Below are positions 45,860 to 52,304 of a stretch of DNA of 52,304 nt, piece after piece. The notes below the pieces were generated by a model. It saw only the letters and a list, made by a program, of their open reading frames with translations, had not been told where the DNA came from and did not search any database. The position numbers and the translations under genes were made by a program. Location: contig JAPLNI010000034.1 of NCBI GenBank assembly GCA_026692865.1, forward strand, positions 1-52,304. Reading direction: 5' to 3'. Every line of letters starts with the position of its first letter. Position 1 is the first letter of the stretch. Source of the stretch: Planctomycetota bacterium (lineage in GTDB: Bacteria > Planctomycetota > Planctomycetia > Pirellulales > Pirellulaceae).

Positions 45860-47226
45860 TCTTCAAAAAACCCTTGTTTTTCTTGGGTTTTCTCTGTTTT
45901 AGTCGGCTTGGCGAGCGTTAAAACGCCTCCCTCCTGTACACTGCTTTCAGTGCTTTTCCTTGCACTACTTCGCATAGCTTCGCGTGCGGAGTGCTGTACC
46001 AAATGCTGTACCCCCCTGTCGTGATAAGTGCCCGTTTTGAAGTTTGCGACGGGTTGGGTGAACGCAGAGCGTATTCTAGACACGGCGTCAGCTTCGGCAC
46101 CCGGGAAGAGGTGACCATACCGCTGGAGCGTCAGCTTGATGTCGCTATGTCGCATAATCGATTGCACGCTCTTGATGTCAGCACCGGATTTGATCAACCA
46201 CGACGCGGTTGTATGCCTGAGTGCATGGAAGTCGATTCTCTCCCCCTCGGAATCGGTCGATCGTAGGAAGTCGCTCTTGTCGCGTTCAATGCGTTCCTGA
46301 GGATCATCGAAGGTGTTAAGCCACATTGAGCGAGCCGACTCAAGATCATTCCGCAGCATGTCTGCGATGTCGAATTTGCTGGGCAGGTCGAATACTGGAG
46401 CCCCTGCCAATTTCTTGGCAACGATCGCTTTCAGTTCCAAAGCCAGCTCCGGCTGGATGTATTGGCGAGCGAGCTTTTTGTTTTTTGTGCCGCCGGCCTT
46501 AGCAACAACAAATGGCGTCGAGTCCGTCAACTGGAGCTTCCCACGCGTGAGTGATCGCAGTTCATTCGATCGCAAGCCCGTTTGGATCGCAGTAGCATAC
46601 AACAGGGACCGCGCTTGTCCTGACATACCGTAACATTCGCCTGACTGCCGCGTTATTGAATCAAGCCAGTTCCATTCCTCATGGGAAAGGAATCGACGAA
46701 CAACTCTGCGGTCATCCTCAACCGATGGTTTAGTTACGGTAACCAAAGGATCGTAAGCCAGCTTGCCATTACGCAGGAGCCACCTAGTAAAACCCTTTGC
46801 CGCTTGAATGTAGCTTTCGATGGTGCGAGCCGACAGATTAAGCGTTCTTTGATTTGCTGCGAATTCATTCAATGCATCGGCCGTAAGGTCTGCGACGAAT
46901 TTCATTCCGGTTGCGTCGGCGATAGCTTCAATTTTCTTACGGGTCGATTCGATGTGACCACTGCTAGTGCCCTTGGCATTCATCGCAGCATCGTAATCGT
47001 TGAGCGAGTCCTTCAAAGACCGCTTAGATTGAGCTTTTAACGCATCGAGACGCGGGTCGATGATTTGCTCCTTCCGTAGCACCGTATCGGCTTGGAGCTT
47101 GTTTGCGAGCCGCATTGCGGTTGCTTTATCCGATGTACCACTCGATCGACTGATTCGTCTACCAGTGTGATCGTAGTAATCGATGTACCAGTTCGCTTTA
47201 CCAGCACGCTTGAAAACCGTAGCCAT
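45790..47226 (-). CDS. int: Tyrosine recombinase (integrase) reading through tRNA-Arg
   Basis: This 478-residue site-specific recombinase starts at ATG 47226, with GGGAG eight bases before it. Order: arm-type N-terminal domain (VFKRAGKANWYIDYYDHTGR), core-binding SAM-like domain (about 70-170), catalytic domain. Catalytic residues are Arg219 (TGLRSNELRSL), Lys near 250 (GGTKNKKLARQYIQ), His334-x-x-Arg337 (DFHALRHTTASWL), His360 and Tyr370 (RHSDIKLTLQRYGHL). The final 22 residues (SRTRTYDLRIRNPLLYPTEL end) are the antisense translation of tRNA-Arg, and the stop TGA lies in its acceptor stem. The enzyme thus depends on the integrated state for its natural C-terminus. Confidence 0.95.
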   Translation of the reverse strand: MATVFKRAGKANWYIDYYDHTGRRISRSSGTSDKATAMRLANKLQADTVLRKEQIIDPRLDALKAQSKRSLKDSLNDYDAAMNAKGTSSGHIESTRKKIEAIADATGMKFVADLTADALNEFAANQRTLNLSARTIESYIQAAKGFTRWLLRNGKLAYDPLVTVTKPSVEDDRRVVRRFLSHEEWNWLDSITRQSGECYGMSGQARSLLYATAIQTGLRSNELRSLTRGKLQLTDSTPFVVAKAGGTKNKKLARQYIQPELALELKAIVAKKLAGAPVFDLPSKFDIADMLRNDLESARSMWLNTFDDPQERIERDKSDFLRSTDSEGERIDFHALRHTTASWLIKSGADIKSVQSIMRHSDIKLTLQRYGHLFPGAEADAVSRIRSAFTQPVANFKTGTYHDRGVQHLVQHSAREAMRSSARKSTESSVQEGGVLTLAKPTKTEKTQEKQGFFEDSPSRTRTYDLRIRNPLLYPTEL

Positions 47227-47488
47227 AGCATCAACTCCCATGCAACTCGTTAAGAAAAAACACGGAAGGGAGTGAGTTAAACTACCTTTTCGGCTGCGCT
47301 GCCTATCCGTGAGTACGTGAATGTATGCCTTCAATCGTCTGGTCGTCAAGCAACATTGAGCGACTGCGACGGTCTCAACTCTGCCTAAAATCTGTGCAAG
47401 CTTGATTTGTAGGCAGGGAAAATAATTCGAAAAATATGTTTTCCGCCGACTCAGTTTGTGTCGGCTCGGGCGAGGATCATTGCGTTTG

Positions 47489-47908
47489 CTACGGGTTAAG
47501 TTTGGCTAGTAGTGTCCAAGTCGTTTGCACGACCCATGCGGGACTAGTTACGAATCCGGGCCCCATGTAGAGCGGTACGGCCTGGACGCTTTTGACTTCG
47601 GTGCCCATGACTAAGAATCTAACGCCCTGGGCCGTGTAATCGATGTCCTCCCATACAACATCGACTAGATCCAGTTGCGGGGCGTCTTGGTAAGCAACTT
47701 TCGCTAGTTCTGCATGCGATCGATTCGGAAACACCGATTCCGTTTCGACCGTGAACGGTTCGCCCCAGCGGCCTGTATAGATCGCAGCGAATCCATCACG
47801 ACCAGCACGCGTTTCAATCGCAAACTGTTGCTTAGGTCGATGCAATGGCATGGGTGTAAGGAATCTCTCGAATGAAAACTCCCCGATAGTATTGACGGGC
47901 GCGGTCAT
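47489..47908 (-). CDS. Hypothetical protein of the integrative element
   Basis: I do not recognise this 139-residue protein. The sequence is beta-rich and soluble (ETRAGRDGFAAIYTGRWGEP, QLDLVDVVWEDIDYTAQGVR, WVVQTTWTLLAKLNP) and has the general look of small phage or element proteins. ATG is preceded by AGGAG at 11 bases, and that Shine-Dalgarno lies inside the end of the preceding gene, whose stop is three bases before this ATG. It is the last gene before the integrase, about 260 bases away, in the same direction. Confidence 0.7.
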   Translation of the reverse strand: MTAPVNTIGEFSFERFLTPMPLHRPKQQFAIETRAGRDGFAAIYTGRWGEPFTVETESVFPNRSHAELAKVAYQDAPQLDLVDVVWEDIDYTAQGVRFLVMGTEVKSVQAVPLYMGPGFVTSPAWVVQTTWTLLAKLNP

Positions 47909-47911
47909 CTT

Positions 47912-48220
47912 TTACTGTGCTCCTTTCTCTTGGTGAGAAAGCGTTTCGGAAGATGTCGCGAAGCCATCGCAAAACATACGGCTCATAACTCCTCGCTGAA
48001 AACATGACGCTAGCTCAAGCTCAAGTTGCTTTACCATCGTTTGGGCAATCTGTTCTAGCTCCTCTTTTCTTGCGGCAGTATCAATGTGATTTTGTCCATC
48101 GATGCAAGAATCAAATGCTGCCTCAATTCGTTGAAGAAGCAATACGCAAACGTACGACGATACGCTGCGAATTCCTGCAATTACATCGGAAGATAAAACG
48201 GGTTTGGTTTGGTCGCTCAT
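47912..48220 (-). CDS. Hypothetical protein of the element, paralogue-like
   Basis: This is a 102-residue helical protein with ATG preceded by AGGA at eight bases. It shares a pattern with the upstream 122-residue protein: V-C-V-L-L-L-Q-R-I-E-A-A-F-D-S here against K-C-V-S-L-L-L-S-Q-L-K-D-A-L-D-A there, then a conserved E/G-x-x-L-x-x-x-x-F-Q (LELELASCFQRGVMSRM). It has no named domain. It ends three bases before the next gene, so translation is coupled. Confidence 0.65.
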   Translation of the reverse strand: MSDQTKPVLSSDVIAGIRSVSSYVCVLLLQRIEAAFDSCIDGQNHIDTAARKEELEQIAQTMVKQLELELASCFQRGVMSRMFCDGFATSSETLSHQEKGAQ

Positions 48221-48291
48221 AATCGTTTTCCTAAAAGGTTCGGTTGAAAAAATATCCCTACCTCGGAAGAGGCAGAGCGAGGGTAGACTTC

Positions 48292-48660
48292 CTAACGGTC
48301 TCTTGCGAAAAACTCACGTCTTTCTGTTTCGCATCGCCGACGAAGTAATTGCTCTTTGATGCTTTCCTTCAGATCTTGGCGAATGATTCGACCAACAGTG
48401 TTCTGTGGAGTCTGTTGGAACGCTGTCGATAACCTGCCATCGATCTTACGAATAAGTTCCTCTGAAAAGTCGTCATCATCATCAACACATTGGTCTGCGG
48501 TGGGGTAGGCATTGATCATCGATAGGTCAACCGTGTTCCACGACGCATCAAGAGCGTCTTTCAATTGCGACAACAGAAGTGAAACGCATTTTGATGCGAT
48601 GCAATCGGCTGCATTTTCGGCGTCATCGTTAAGGAGCTTGTGGGATTTTATTGTCAACAT
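48292..48660 (-). CDS. Hypothetical protein of the element, paralogue-like
   Basis: This 122-residue protein begins MLTIKSHKLLNDDAENAADC. Helical segments (CVSLLLSQLKDALDASWN) and a central acidic run DDDDD, then IRKIDGRLSTAFQQTPQNTV and a basic C-terminus follow. It looks like a tandem paralogue of the next gene (47912-48220). The start has only GAGAGA upstream. The function is unknown. It follows the DnaB-type helicase gene by 42 bases. Confidence 0.65.
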   Translation of the reverse strand: MLTIKSHKLLNDDAENAADCIASKCVSLLLSQLKDALDASWNTVDLSMINAYPTADQCVDDDDDFSEELIRKIDGRLSTAFQQTPQNTVGRIIRQDLKESIKEQLLRRRCETERREFFARDR

Positions 48661-48702
48661 TTTGTTTATCTCTCTGGGTTTGGTTTTGAAGTTAGAAAAC
48701 TG

Positions 48703-50079
48703 CTATTGAATACTGCCGCGCTGCGTACCTCCATTAGCAGGGGCGTTAGCTGGGTGGTAGTTGTCGAAATCGTTCCGGTATCCGTACACGGATTGATTCG
48801 CTAATTGCGACGGTTTTTCATCACGCGGTTGCTCGGTATATCGTTGGCGAGCCCCGTGGAAATCGAAGTACACTTCGGTCGCTTGACCTTTGCGTACCTT
48901 GTTTAGAATCAGCTTCATCGTGTTATCGTTTTTTTTACGATGGAGCATCATTGCGATGTCGGCCTCTTCGACAATTTGCTTCGACTCCGAATAGCTGGCG
49001 TCGTTTGGTTCGCTCTCGTCCTCGTCCATTCGTAATTGACTCAACAGGACGATTGCTATGTCGAGGTCGCGAGCAACACTTTTCAAGGTCTTACAAACCT
49101 CCTTCAAGTGATGTCGGTATTCGCTCTTGTAATCGTGCCTGTCGAGACGTTGAAGGTGATCGACAAACAGAACATCGAGACCAAACTTTGATTTGTGGTA
49201 GCGCACCTTGGCTTTGATCGTGTTGACGGTCTCACTAACGGAATCGTGTAGCCACATTGGTAACGCGTCGAAGTTCGTCGCAGCTCGGTCGGCTTGGTCG
49301 AGTTCCTTATCGGTCATGTCGTTATTCGTGAATTGCGACAGGTCGACAGGCGCAAACGCTGCGAGCATTCGCTCCGCGAGTTCCCAGTCTTTCATCTCGA
49401 GACAGAACATCAGGACGCGTGAGCCCTTGTTTGCGAGCCCATACGCGAGGTTCAAAGCAAAGGTTGTCTTTCCTCGGTAGCTTCTGCCTGACAAGAGAAC
49501 AAACTGACCACGAAAAAAACCACCACAAGCTAAGTCCAGTTCGTCATACCCGGTCGACATACCTTGCCGGATACCAGTAGCCTTTGCTTCACGCTGCAAC
49601 CGGATCGCTTCACGGGCCGCGTCTCCGAGTGAGCGAGTCTGAGAGCGAACATCGACAACAGTCCTTGTCTCGACTTCAAACTTGGCTAGTGCCTCATCTG
49701 GATTTGGAATCCCAAGGTCATCAACCAATTCGGTATTCGCTAAGAGCTTGCTTGCTGCTAGTCGTAACTTGGCAATTCGCGAGTATTGTTTCAAACGGGT
49801 CGCGTAGAAGCCCGCATTCGTCGCAAAATATCCTTTGCGACTAAGTTCGACCATGAAGCCCGTATCTAATCCAAAACGGTCGCGTAGCTCAATCACAACG
49901 GCGTTAGTGTCTTTGGTCGCTATTGAATCACCAATAGCCACAAGAGCGAGGAACGCATCTTTCGTTTGCTTGTCTAGGAAGTCATCAGCATTGATCGACT
50001 CGCAACACTCGAGGAACGCATCTGGAGCAATCCATCCGAATGAAACGATTGCCTCTTCACAATCTTTGCGTGAGCTCAT
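48703..50079 (-). CDS. DnaB-type replicative helicase of the element
   Basis: This 458-residue hexameric DNA helicase is of the phage/plasmid DnaB type. The N-terminal helical DnaB_N domain spans about 5-105 (IVSFGWIAPDAFLECC, KDTNAVVIELRDRFG). A linker at about 140-180 leads to RecA-type ATPase parts: STGYDELDLACGGFFRGQFV, Walker A GRSYRGKT at 198-205 (an R in place of the usual small residue before G-K-T), LMFCLEMKDWELAERML, Walker B LDVLFVDHLQRL at 301-312, IAIVLLSQLR (sensor), and KVRKGQATEVYFDFHGARQR at the end. The protein is somewhat short against 470 residues for chromosomal DnaB, with a Gln/Asn/Pro tail. Its ATG overlaps the stop of the upstream initiator-like gene (ATGA). Confidence 0.92.
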   Translation of the reverse strand: MSSRKDCEEAIVSFGWIAPDAFLECCESINADDFLDKQTKDAFLALVAIGDSIATKDTNAVVIELRDRFGLDTGFMVELSRKGYFATNAGFYATRLKQYSRIAKLRLAASKLLANTELVDDLGIPNPDEALAKFEVETRTVVDVRSQTRSLGDAAREAIRLQREAKATGIRQGMSTGYDELDLACGGFFRGQFVLLSGRSYRGKTTFALNLAYGLANKGSRVLMFCLEMKDWELAERMLAAFAPVDLSQFTNNDMTDKELDQADRAATNFDALPMWLHDSVSETVNTIKAKVRYHKSKFGLDVLFVDHLQRLDRHDYKSEYRHHLKEVCKTLKSVARDLDIAIVLLSQLRMDEDESEPNDASYSESKQIVEEADIAMMLHRKKNDNTMKLILNKVRKGQATEVYFDFHGARQRYTEQPRDEKPSQLANQSVYGYRNDFDNYHPANAPANGGTQRGSIQ

Positions 50080-50915
50080 GATGTTGCTCCCGCAGCTTCT
50101 GCTGCGCGTCTGGCTTCAAGTTCTCGTTTAGCCTTGACGTGAGCGGGTTCTCGATTGGATGTTGCCGCCGACGTCGGCGGAGACGATTCGTGTGTACTGG
50201 TAGCGACTTCCCAAGCCTCTGGAGACGCATCGTAGGAGCCCTTCGACAGCCACGACTCGGGGGATTTGCAGTATTTGCCCAAGCCCTTAGGAGATTGTGC
50301 GTAAACGGTCGCTTGTCGAATCAGGAATTCGGCTGCATTAGGCGTTCCGATTCCATCGACGGCGCGGTCGAATGCTTTCGATGCTGCGAGCTTGTCATCT
50401 TTGCGTTGAGGTGGAAAGATACTCCAGAACCGTTCAAAGGGTTCGCTGTAGGAGTGCTTGCTTCTGGCCTTTGATTTCCGTTTTTCATCAACAACAGGGG
50501 TATTAGTATTATTCTTCTCTTTCTCTTCTCTAGGTAACGCTTGGCTAACGCTGGGACCGTTAGTAACGTGAGCGTGTTTTGCTACCCTTTTTGCAGTTAA
50601 TGCTCGGGTTTTCGCGGTTTGGCCGTTGTGAGTATCAAAGCTAGGTATCGTCAAAGACGTGTCCGTAACGACTAACCACCCGACTCCGATCATTGCATCC
50701 GCAAAACCTGGGTGACTTGCTAAACGATCTACTAACGATTTGCTAACGCTGGGACCGTTAGTATTTGCGTTGCCGTTAGTTGTCTGCGCATCTGCCCAGC
50801 ACCAGAATCTTAGTAACTTGCCGACAACAGCATCGGGGTCGATTCCAAGAGTGTCGGCGATAGCGAACACTTCCGGCTTATCGGGGGTGGTAACTTCAAA
50901 CTTTATCCAGCTCAT
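50076..50915 (-). CDS. Phage-type replication initiator-like protein
   Basis: This 279-residue protein has an N-terminal part (residues 1-110, MSWIKFEVTTPDKPEVFAIA, DALG-like helix, LLRFWCWADAQTTNG, GWLVVTDTSLTIPSFDTHNG) that resembles the winged-helix N-terminal domain common in phage replication proteins. The linker is low complexity. The C-terminal part, about 155-225 (YSEPFERFWSIFPPQRKDDK, AEFLIRQATVYAQSPKGLGKY, PESWLS), is the helical segment that in DnaT/O-type proteins binds the helicase. The ATG has GGAGG at seven bases, and the gene shares ATGA at both ends, with the helicase downstream and a small gene upstream. The role as helicase loader or initiator is inferred. Confidence 0.8.
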   Translation of the reverse strand: MSWIKFEVTTPDKPEVFAIADTLGIDPDAVVGKLLRFWCWADAQTTNGNANTNGPSVSKSLVDRLASHPGFADAMIGVGWLVVTDTSLTIPSFDTHNGQTAKTRALTAKRVAKHAHVTNGPSVSQALPREEKEKNNTNTPVVDEKRKSKARSKHSYSEPFERFWSIFPPQRKDDKLAASKAFDRAVDGIGTPNAAEFLIRQATVYAQSPKGLGKYCKSPESWLSKGSYDASPEAWEVATSTHESSPPTSAATSNREPAHVKAKRELEARRAAEAAGATS

Positions 50916-51079
50916 GACGACACCTCCGGCTTATCGCTGTGCTCGGCGATGTACTCCGTGAGGATCGCTGAGACGCGAACACGGTCGAGACCGTCAGATA
51001 CCTCGATTAGATCGACCATGATGTCGATGTGGGCGTCGATGTCGTGAGCTTGCTTGACTATTGGGGCTGTAGGTGCAAT
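50912..51079 (-). CDS. Small protein with apparent ATT start
   Basis: This frame of 55 codons encodes APTAPIVKQAHDIDAHIDIM, then VDLIEVSDGLDRVRVSAILT and EYIAEHSDKPEVSS, and ends with TGA overlapping the ATG of the initiator-like gene (ATGA). No ATG, GTG or TTG lies upstream in the frame. However, the strong Shine-Dalgarno CCAGGAG at 51094-51088 is eight bases before ATT (51079), the same spacing as for the next gene upstream, CCAGGAG then eight bases then ATG. An internal ATG at 51019 would give 35 residues but lacks such a site. The protein is acidic and helical; the function is unknown. Confidence 0.65.
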   Translation of the reverse strand: MAPTAPIVKQAHDIDAHIDIMVDLIEVSDGLDRVRVSAILTEYIAEHSDKPEVSS

Positions 51080-51100
51080 GATATGAGCTCCTGGTTTGGG

Positions 51101-51394
51101 TTAGTTTGAAGCGTTTGTTGGCACGGGCGCTTCGGGAAAATGAAAAGCAAAAAACGCCGTGTAAGACGCATCTTGCTCGATGTACTGCAACAGGGCGTCA
51201 CGACGATAACGTCGCGCTGTACCGATCTTGACTGACTCGATCTCTCCTCGATTGGTCAGTTCCCATAACTTGCGGGTCGAGATGCAAAGCAGTCGAGCCG
51301 CATCCATAACGCCATACAGCAGCGGCTCTGGGCTCCAGTCCATCGCATCCGATACGGCCTGTGCTGTGTAATCTTTCGGTAGGGTCTTCTTCAT
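51101..51394 (-). CDS. Excisionase-like HTH_17 DNA-binding protein
   Basis: This is a 97-residue protein. The start MKKTLPKDYTAQ is chosen because CCAGGAG lies eight bases upstream; the longer frame adds 77 poorly coding codons. Residues about 28-80 are a winged-helix of the excisionase/MerR-like HTH_17 type: LLYGVMDAARLLCISTRKLW, ELTNRGEIESVKIGTARRYR, RDALLQYIEQ. Such proteins act in excision or as repressors of integrative elements. It heads the minus-strand replication operon; a promoter should lie in the 287-base divergent gap. Confidence 0.88.
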   Translation of the reverse strand: MKKTLPKDYTAQAVSDAMDWSPEPLLYGVMDAARLLCISTRKLWELTNRGEIESVKIGTARRYRRDALLQYIEQDASYTAFFAFHFPEAPVPTNASN

Positions 51395-51617
51395 TTCTGG
51401 TGCTCCTGGTTGGTGGAAAAATGACTGTGCTGTAACGATAGCTGGGGACTTGCGAGCGTTGCTTTTTGCACACCTGAGCGAGTCTATGCGAGCCGAATCG
51501 GTTGTTACTTTTTTCACCTTGGAGCAACGAATTCCCTGGGATTTCATTGATAAGAGTGCCAAAAATTCTTTTTCGCTGCCGACGAAAACGCAGAGATGCA
51601 CCGGAATCCATTTGGCG

Positions 51618-51647
51618 TTGGTCATCCAGACAGTGCAGGGATAGAAT
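51618..51647 (+). promoter_or_regulatory. Possible sigma-70-type promoter for the plus-strand gene
   Basis: TTGGTC (51618-51623) and TAGAAT (51642-51647) are separated by 18 bases, and the gene starts 35 bases further on. The region between the two divergent genes is a natural place for a regulatory switch. Support is by pattern only. Confidence 0.3.
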
Positions 51648-51681
51648 CAGGTTGCTGAATTAGTACCTGGGAGATCGCAAC

Positions 51682-51963
51682 ATGTTCTTTGAGCGTCGCC
51701 AAATTACCCTTGAATTGCCAGATGAAGTGGTAGTGTCACGCATCTGGTGGGCGATTTCAAAACTAGGTCCGCGCGGCTTAAACGAGGTGCTAGAGTTTGC
51801 TGAGACTCGAGCACCTGGTTATCCGCCTTATGACGCATCGCCATTCGATGTACCCGATGACGATCGCGACGATCTTGACCTACCTGACGATGCACGTGTC
51901 GATGTATCGATCGACTGCATCCAAGTCGTACCTGATGCACTTCCCGATCTTGTAGGCGGGTAG
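51682..51963 (+). CDS. Hypothetical protein on the opposite strand of the element
   Basis: This is a 93-residue acidic protein; ATG has GGGAG at eight bases, a good site. The sequence FFERRQITLELPDEVVVSRI, WWAISKLGPRGLNEVLEFAE, then a Pro/Asp-rich tail (PDDDRDDLDLPDDARVDVSI) has a protein-like pattern, but no family is recognised. Its last 84 bases overlap, on the other strand, the end of the second HTH_17 gene. It is the only plus-strand gene of the element in view. Confidence 0.6.
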   Translation: MFFERRQITLELPDEVVVSRIWWAISKLGPRGLNEVLEFAETRAPGYPPYDASPFDVPDDDRDDLDLPDDARVDVSIDCIQVVPDALPDLVGG

Positions 51964-52125
51964 CTTACCGGCCTTCGTGAGATTCCCTACTGTCTTTCGA
52001 CATACCTTCAAGTAGGAGGATACTTGCTTCACGGTGGCGATACGCTTGGGCCTTGTCGATGTCGTGATCGTTGCCGCGCTTGTGGCTTGTGGTTGGGTGG
52101 TAGCGAGTAGGTTTCGCATGATCAT
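51880..52125 (-). CDS. Second HTH_17 excisionase-like protein
   Basis: This is an 81-residue protein. The first 27 residues are Ala/Thr-rich, then ATVKQVSSYLKVCRKTVGNL, TKAGKLPAYKIGKCIRYDLD and AVDRYIDT form a typical HTH_17 (helix-turn-helix plus wing, the K-I-G-x-x-x-R-x-x-x-x-x-V-D-x-Y-I pattern). ATG at 52125 has AAGGA close upstream; ATG at 52119 is the alternative. It is convergent with, and overlaps by 84 bases, the plus-strand hypothetical gene. With the 51101 protein it may form a pair of excision or regulatory proteins. Confidence 0.75.
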   Translation of the reverse strand: MIMRNLLATTQPQATSAATITTSTRPKRIATVKQVSSYLKVCRKTVGNLTKAGKLPAYKIGKCIRYDLDAVDRYIDTCIVR

Positions 52126-52304
52126 CTATCCTTCCTGCCGCGAGCGGGTTTGGTTAGTGTGACTCGTACACTAAGGCACGATACGCACAATGGTATACAC
52201 TCGGCATTGATTGCGTAAGGTCGAGTATCGTTGTGAATGATTTCCAAACCGTTGCACCTAAAACCCAACAGATGCACCGTAGCGACGAAAACGCGTTTCA
52301 CCAA

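Noticed and set aside
47227-47349. Longer N-terminus for the integrase
   Set aside because: The 41 extra residues are not conserved-looking, and GGGAG lies just before the ATG at 47226, where the arm-binding domain begins.
52122-52304. Minus-strand frame of 60 codons at the window end, with its stop overlapping the ATG at 52125
   Set aside because: It starts at the window edge without a visible ribosome site, is Cys/His-rich in a way unlike its neighbours and has no family pattern. It might be the end of a larger gene, but that cannot be judged here.

Overview
The window looks like a chromosome segment of a planctomycete, most likely order Pirellulales. The indicators are a paired DUF1501 gene and PSCyt1/DUF1549/DUF1553 cytochrome gene, a dockerin-bearing secreted giant protein with an LEDRRTLA N-terminal sorting motif, a PEP-CTERM protein, a zinc-ribbon/single-TM protein, a class II CPD photolyase, a bacterial SMUG1 and moderate GC. 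All calls come from reading the sequence; no database search was run.

Layout: (1) 1-668 is the 3' end of a 23S rRNA gene, then 5S rRNA and a strong intrinsic terminator. (2) 669-15035 is a repeat-rich, gene-poor stretch. It holds three decayed copies of one IS4-family transposase, an IS5-family relic, a response-regulator fragment and GGGGACAC palindromic repeats. Between these lie a secreted propeller protein, a 1360-residue dockerin protein, a coiled-coil envelope protein and an rfbB-rfbA pair. (3) 15036-22626 is a minus-strand set, probably an operon: exported protein, PSCyt1/PSD1 cytochrome, DUF1501, aldo/keto reductase, propeller protein. (4) 23123-26811 is a plus-strand trio: PEP-CTERM protein, redoxin lipoprotein, and a haem c / copper-monooxygenase-like / TPR protein. 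(5) 27088-44717 is mostly housekeeping: a broken MazF-type toxin with intact partner, HpcH/HpaI aldolase, RdgB, a large exported protein, sugar-phosphate isomerase-like protein, purine nucleoside phosphorylase, FKBP isomerase, SMUG1, zinc-ribbon membrane protein, class III aminotransferase, transaldolase, photolyase and a prepilin-peptidase-like protein without catalytic aspartates. Nested palindromic repeats sit between several of these genes. (6) 45786-52304 is the left end of an integrative element in tRNA-Arg(TCT): a tyrosine integrase whose last 22 codons are antisense tRNA sequence, three small unknown genes (two probably paralogous), a DnaB-type helicase, a replication-initiator-like protein, a small ORF with an apparent ATT start, and two HTH_17 excisionase-like proteins. 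The right end lies outside the window, and no structural phage gene is visible.

The most unusual observations are the dockerin protein, in which each of three Ig-like (Big_9/cadherin-like) domains appears to be split by an inserted beta-propeller of about 300 residues; the integrase ending inside its own tRNA target; a MazF gene broken by one in-frame stop; the ATT-start small gene; and the aspartate-less prepilin peptidase homologue.
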